Positions 62,637-64,000 of a DNA stretch of 64,000 nt are shown in pieces (positions within the stretch are counted from its first letter, which is position 1; every line of letters begins with the position of its first letter). The stretch comes from UBA4572 sp049965515 (lineage in GTDB: Bacteria > Nitrospirota > Leptospirillia > Leptospirillales > Leptospirillaceae). The stretch is taken from assembly GCA_049965515.1 (NCBI GenBank), contig JBMFWG010000003.1, forward strand, positions 5,097 through 69,096, written 5' to 3'. The position numbers were made by a program, and so were the translations under genes. The notes under the pieces are model-generated. The model was not told the origin of the DNA, ran no database searches, and saw only the letters and a program-made list of their open reading frames with translations.

Positions 62637-62674
62637 GAGACGCTCCCTTATCCAGTGCCAGAGGAGGAAGCTGG

Positions 62675-63241
62675 CTAAAGGGGCCGGGGGCGCCGGGGAG
62701 AAGATCCCCCGCCCGGGTGGCGTCCCGTTCGGACAGCTTTGAGGAGGGCGGAATCAAGGCGGGCGCCTTCGAGGGTCACCCGGGAGAGGATCGTCCCGAC
62801 GAGGCGGGCCCTGGTCAGGATGGCCTCCGACAGATCCCCGCCGATCAAGACCGCTCCGGATAGGTCGCATTCGGTGAGGTCGCTTTGGCGAAGTTTTGCA
62901 TGGGTCAGATTGGAGAAGGAGAGGTTGGCGCCGACGAGTCGGCTCCGCGAAAGGGTCGCCTCGTAGAGGGAGGCGGCCTCAAGATTCGCCCCCGTGAGAT
63001 CGGCGCCGACGATTCGGGAGAAGGCGAGGTCGGCCTGGGTGAGATCGGCCTGGGTGAGAACAGCCCGTGAGAGAGTGGCCCGAAGGAGCCGGGCCCCCCG
63101 GAGTCTCGCTCCCGAGAGATCCGCTCCGGTCAGGTTGCACCCGGCCAGATCGACCCCCGAAAGGTCGAGTCCGGAGAGCTCCTCCCCCTCCCATCCCCGA
63201 CGCCCCCCGGATCGCCACCCGAGAAACTCCTCCTGTGTCAT
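62675..63241 (-). CDS. Pentapeptide-repeat protein
   Basis: The 188-residue protein is a right-handed beta-helix of A(D/N)LxX repeats: about 24 pentapeptides from LSGLDLSGVDLAG to LEGARLDSALL. Similar proteins include McbG/Qnr-type gyrase protectors, but most have no known role. There is no signal peptide. The ATG has CAGGAG four bases upstream. The N-terminal tail has an acidic/aromatic start (MTQEEFLGW), and the C-terminal tail is Pro/Arg-rich. It is convergent with the UPF0178 gene and single. Confidence 0.9.
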   Translation of the reverse strand: MTQEEFLGWRSGGRRGWEGEELSGLDLSGVDLAGCNLTGADLSGARLRGARLLRATLSRAVLTQADLTQADLAFSRIVGADLTGANLEAASLYEATLSRSRLVGANLSFSNLTHAKLRQSDLTECDLSGAVLIGGDLSEAILTRARLVGTILSRVTLEGARLDSALLKAVRTGRHPGGGSSPRRPRPL

Positions 63242-63481
63242 GTCTCCTGAGTGCCTCCCTTTCTCATCCCCGATTTTCCCCTTCCCGATCTCTCGGCCTT
63301 TTCTCCCTCGACTTTGACAGAGTCCCTCCCCCCGGCGTTATGACAGAGATCATGCGCAGGATCCTTCCGACAAGGACGTCGTGCACATACAAGAGAGACT
63401 ATGGAGGATTGGAAAGAGAGCAAGGAGAGACGAACATCACAAAAGACACCGGAGCCACAACGACGAAAAACACGGTCATCA

Positions 63482-63514
63482 CAAAAAAGAGAGAGGGGCG
63501 GGATCCCGCCCCTC
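63482..63514 (-). terminator. Terminator of the beta-barrel gene
   Basis: An exact inverted repeat GAGGGGCGGG/CCCGCCCCTC (63493-63514) is followed on the minus strand by TCTCTTTTTT. It lies 17 bases after the stop codon at 63531. Confidence 0.85.
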
Positions 63515-63530
63515 CCGGGAGAGCGTGGAT

Positions 63531-64000
63531 CTAGAAGACGAAGGTGGCGCCAAACTCGATGGGCATGTAGAACATCGCCGCACCGTTATAGCTTGTGTGC
63601 TTCCTAAATTTCCGCTCAAGGCTCCGCTTGTTTGGTCAAGATAGGCGACGCGGATATTGGCGAAGAGGTCGATCCCGGCCAAGGTGTCCGAGAGCTTGGC
63701 CAGGGGGGTGGTGATCCCCGCACCGGCATCAAAATACACCGGCACCGACTGCCCATAGAGGCTCACCGCGGGGCCAAAATCGGCAAAGACCTGGGGGTTG
63801 ATCCAGTTCCTCCCGCCCGTGATGTCGTAGATGGCGCCCATGGTGATAGGGATGATGGGGGTTCCGCTCGCAGGATTTATTAAATGAGCAAGAGTACTTG
63901 ACGTAGGATTAAATCCGAACGACTCGATCTCGATGGAGGCCTGGAGGCCGAAATTCGAGGTGATCCAGTGGGTGGCCGTCACGCCTCCGCCGTAGCCGCC
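63531..64000 (-). pseudogene. Beta-barrel outer-membrane protein, 5' end outside the window, frameshift near 63632
   Basis: This is the 3' part of a gene that runs in from the right edge (…YGGGVTATHWITSNFGLQASIEIES). The pattern of alternating strands and short turns (GAIYDITGGRNWINPQVFADFG, VPVYFDAGAGITTP, LFANIRVAYLDQT) fits an outer-membrane beta-barrel. After LDQT at about 63632 the frame stays open but shifts into unrelated low-complexity residues. A one-base change in the AAACAA stretch restores a typical ending, YNGAAMFYMPIEFGATFVF, with stop at 63531 and the C-terminal Phe expected for barrel insertion. The gene is either frameshifted or has a sequencing error. Confidence 0.72.

Overview
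The window is a gene-dense, GC-rich chromosomal segment with no rRNA, tRNA, CRISPR array or insertion sequence that I could find. Its gene content suggests an autotrophic, respiring Gram-negative bacterium. It encodes a DAB-type inorganic-carbon uptake operon, two copies of the small epsilon-type subunit found with five-subunit 2-oxoacid:ferredoxin oxidoreductases of reductive-TCA bacteria (Aquificota, Nitrospirota), several c-type cytochromes, and squalene synthesis by HpnCDE. I infer a Nitrospirota lineage such as Leptospirillum. This is a judgement from families and gene order, not a database result. TTG and GTG starts are frequent, and neighbouring genes very often overlap by 1 to 4 bases, so most of the window is organised in translationally coupled operons.

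Layout. 1-6950 (minus strand): a partial DHH phosphoesterase, an ABC-F ATPase, murI-rph-rhodanese, a stand-alone hsp20 with its own promoter and terminator, and an RNA pseudouridine synthase. 7065-12290 (mostly plus): a lytic transglycosylase behind a long leader, a DUF5069 gene preceded by a perfect 40-bp palindrome, and a pair of M16 peptidases (one active, one inactive lipoprotein). 12474-28329 (minus): a 16-kb co-directional run with a membrane protein, a 29-residue bS22-like ribosomal peptide, ftsB, eno, a tetraheme cytochrome, an exported protein, gatB-gatA-panD-gatC, a UvrD helicase, a propeller protein, glmS-glmU, DUF502 and a small anchored protein. 28391-37441: an exported NHL-like propeller, an LD-carboxypeptidase, a RHH/ParA pair, a creatininase-family amidohydrolase, an oxygen-sensor-like MBL protein with a GGDEF-EAL protein, and an exported PQQ-type propeller.

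37535-48639 (minus) is the most distinctive region. Two paralogous epsilon-subunit genes bracket the AmmeMemoRadiSam pair and a four-gene carbon-uptake operon (dabB, an additional antiporter-like membrane gene, dabA and a PII-like gene). 48640-55693 (plus): pyruvate kinase, a cytochrome c4-like/TsdA-like pair, and hpnD-hpnE-hpnC. 55690-64000: a serine hydrolase, tldD-pmbA, a VapBC-type toxin-antitoxin pair in a sparse stretch, an exported protein behind a very good sigma-54 promoter, a UPF0178 gene with an apparent CTG start, a pentapeptide-repeat protein, and the 3' part of a beta-barrel protein with a frameshift.

How the genes fit together: the DAB operon would concentrate bicarbonate/CO2 for carboxylating enzymes. 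The epsilon-type proteins point to ferredoxin-dependent carboxylation of 2-oxoacids. eno and pyk connect that carbon to sugars; glmS/glmU, murI and the LD-carboxypeptidase serve the cell wall, and hpnCDE the membrane lipids. The cytochromes fit an electron-transport-driven metabolism.
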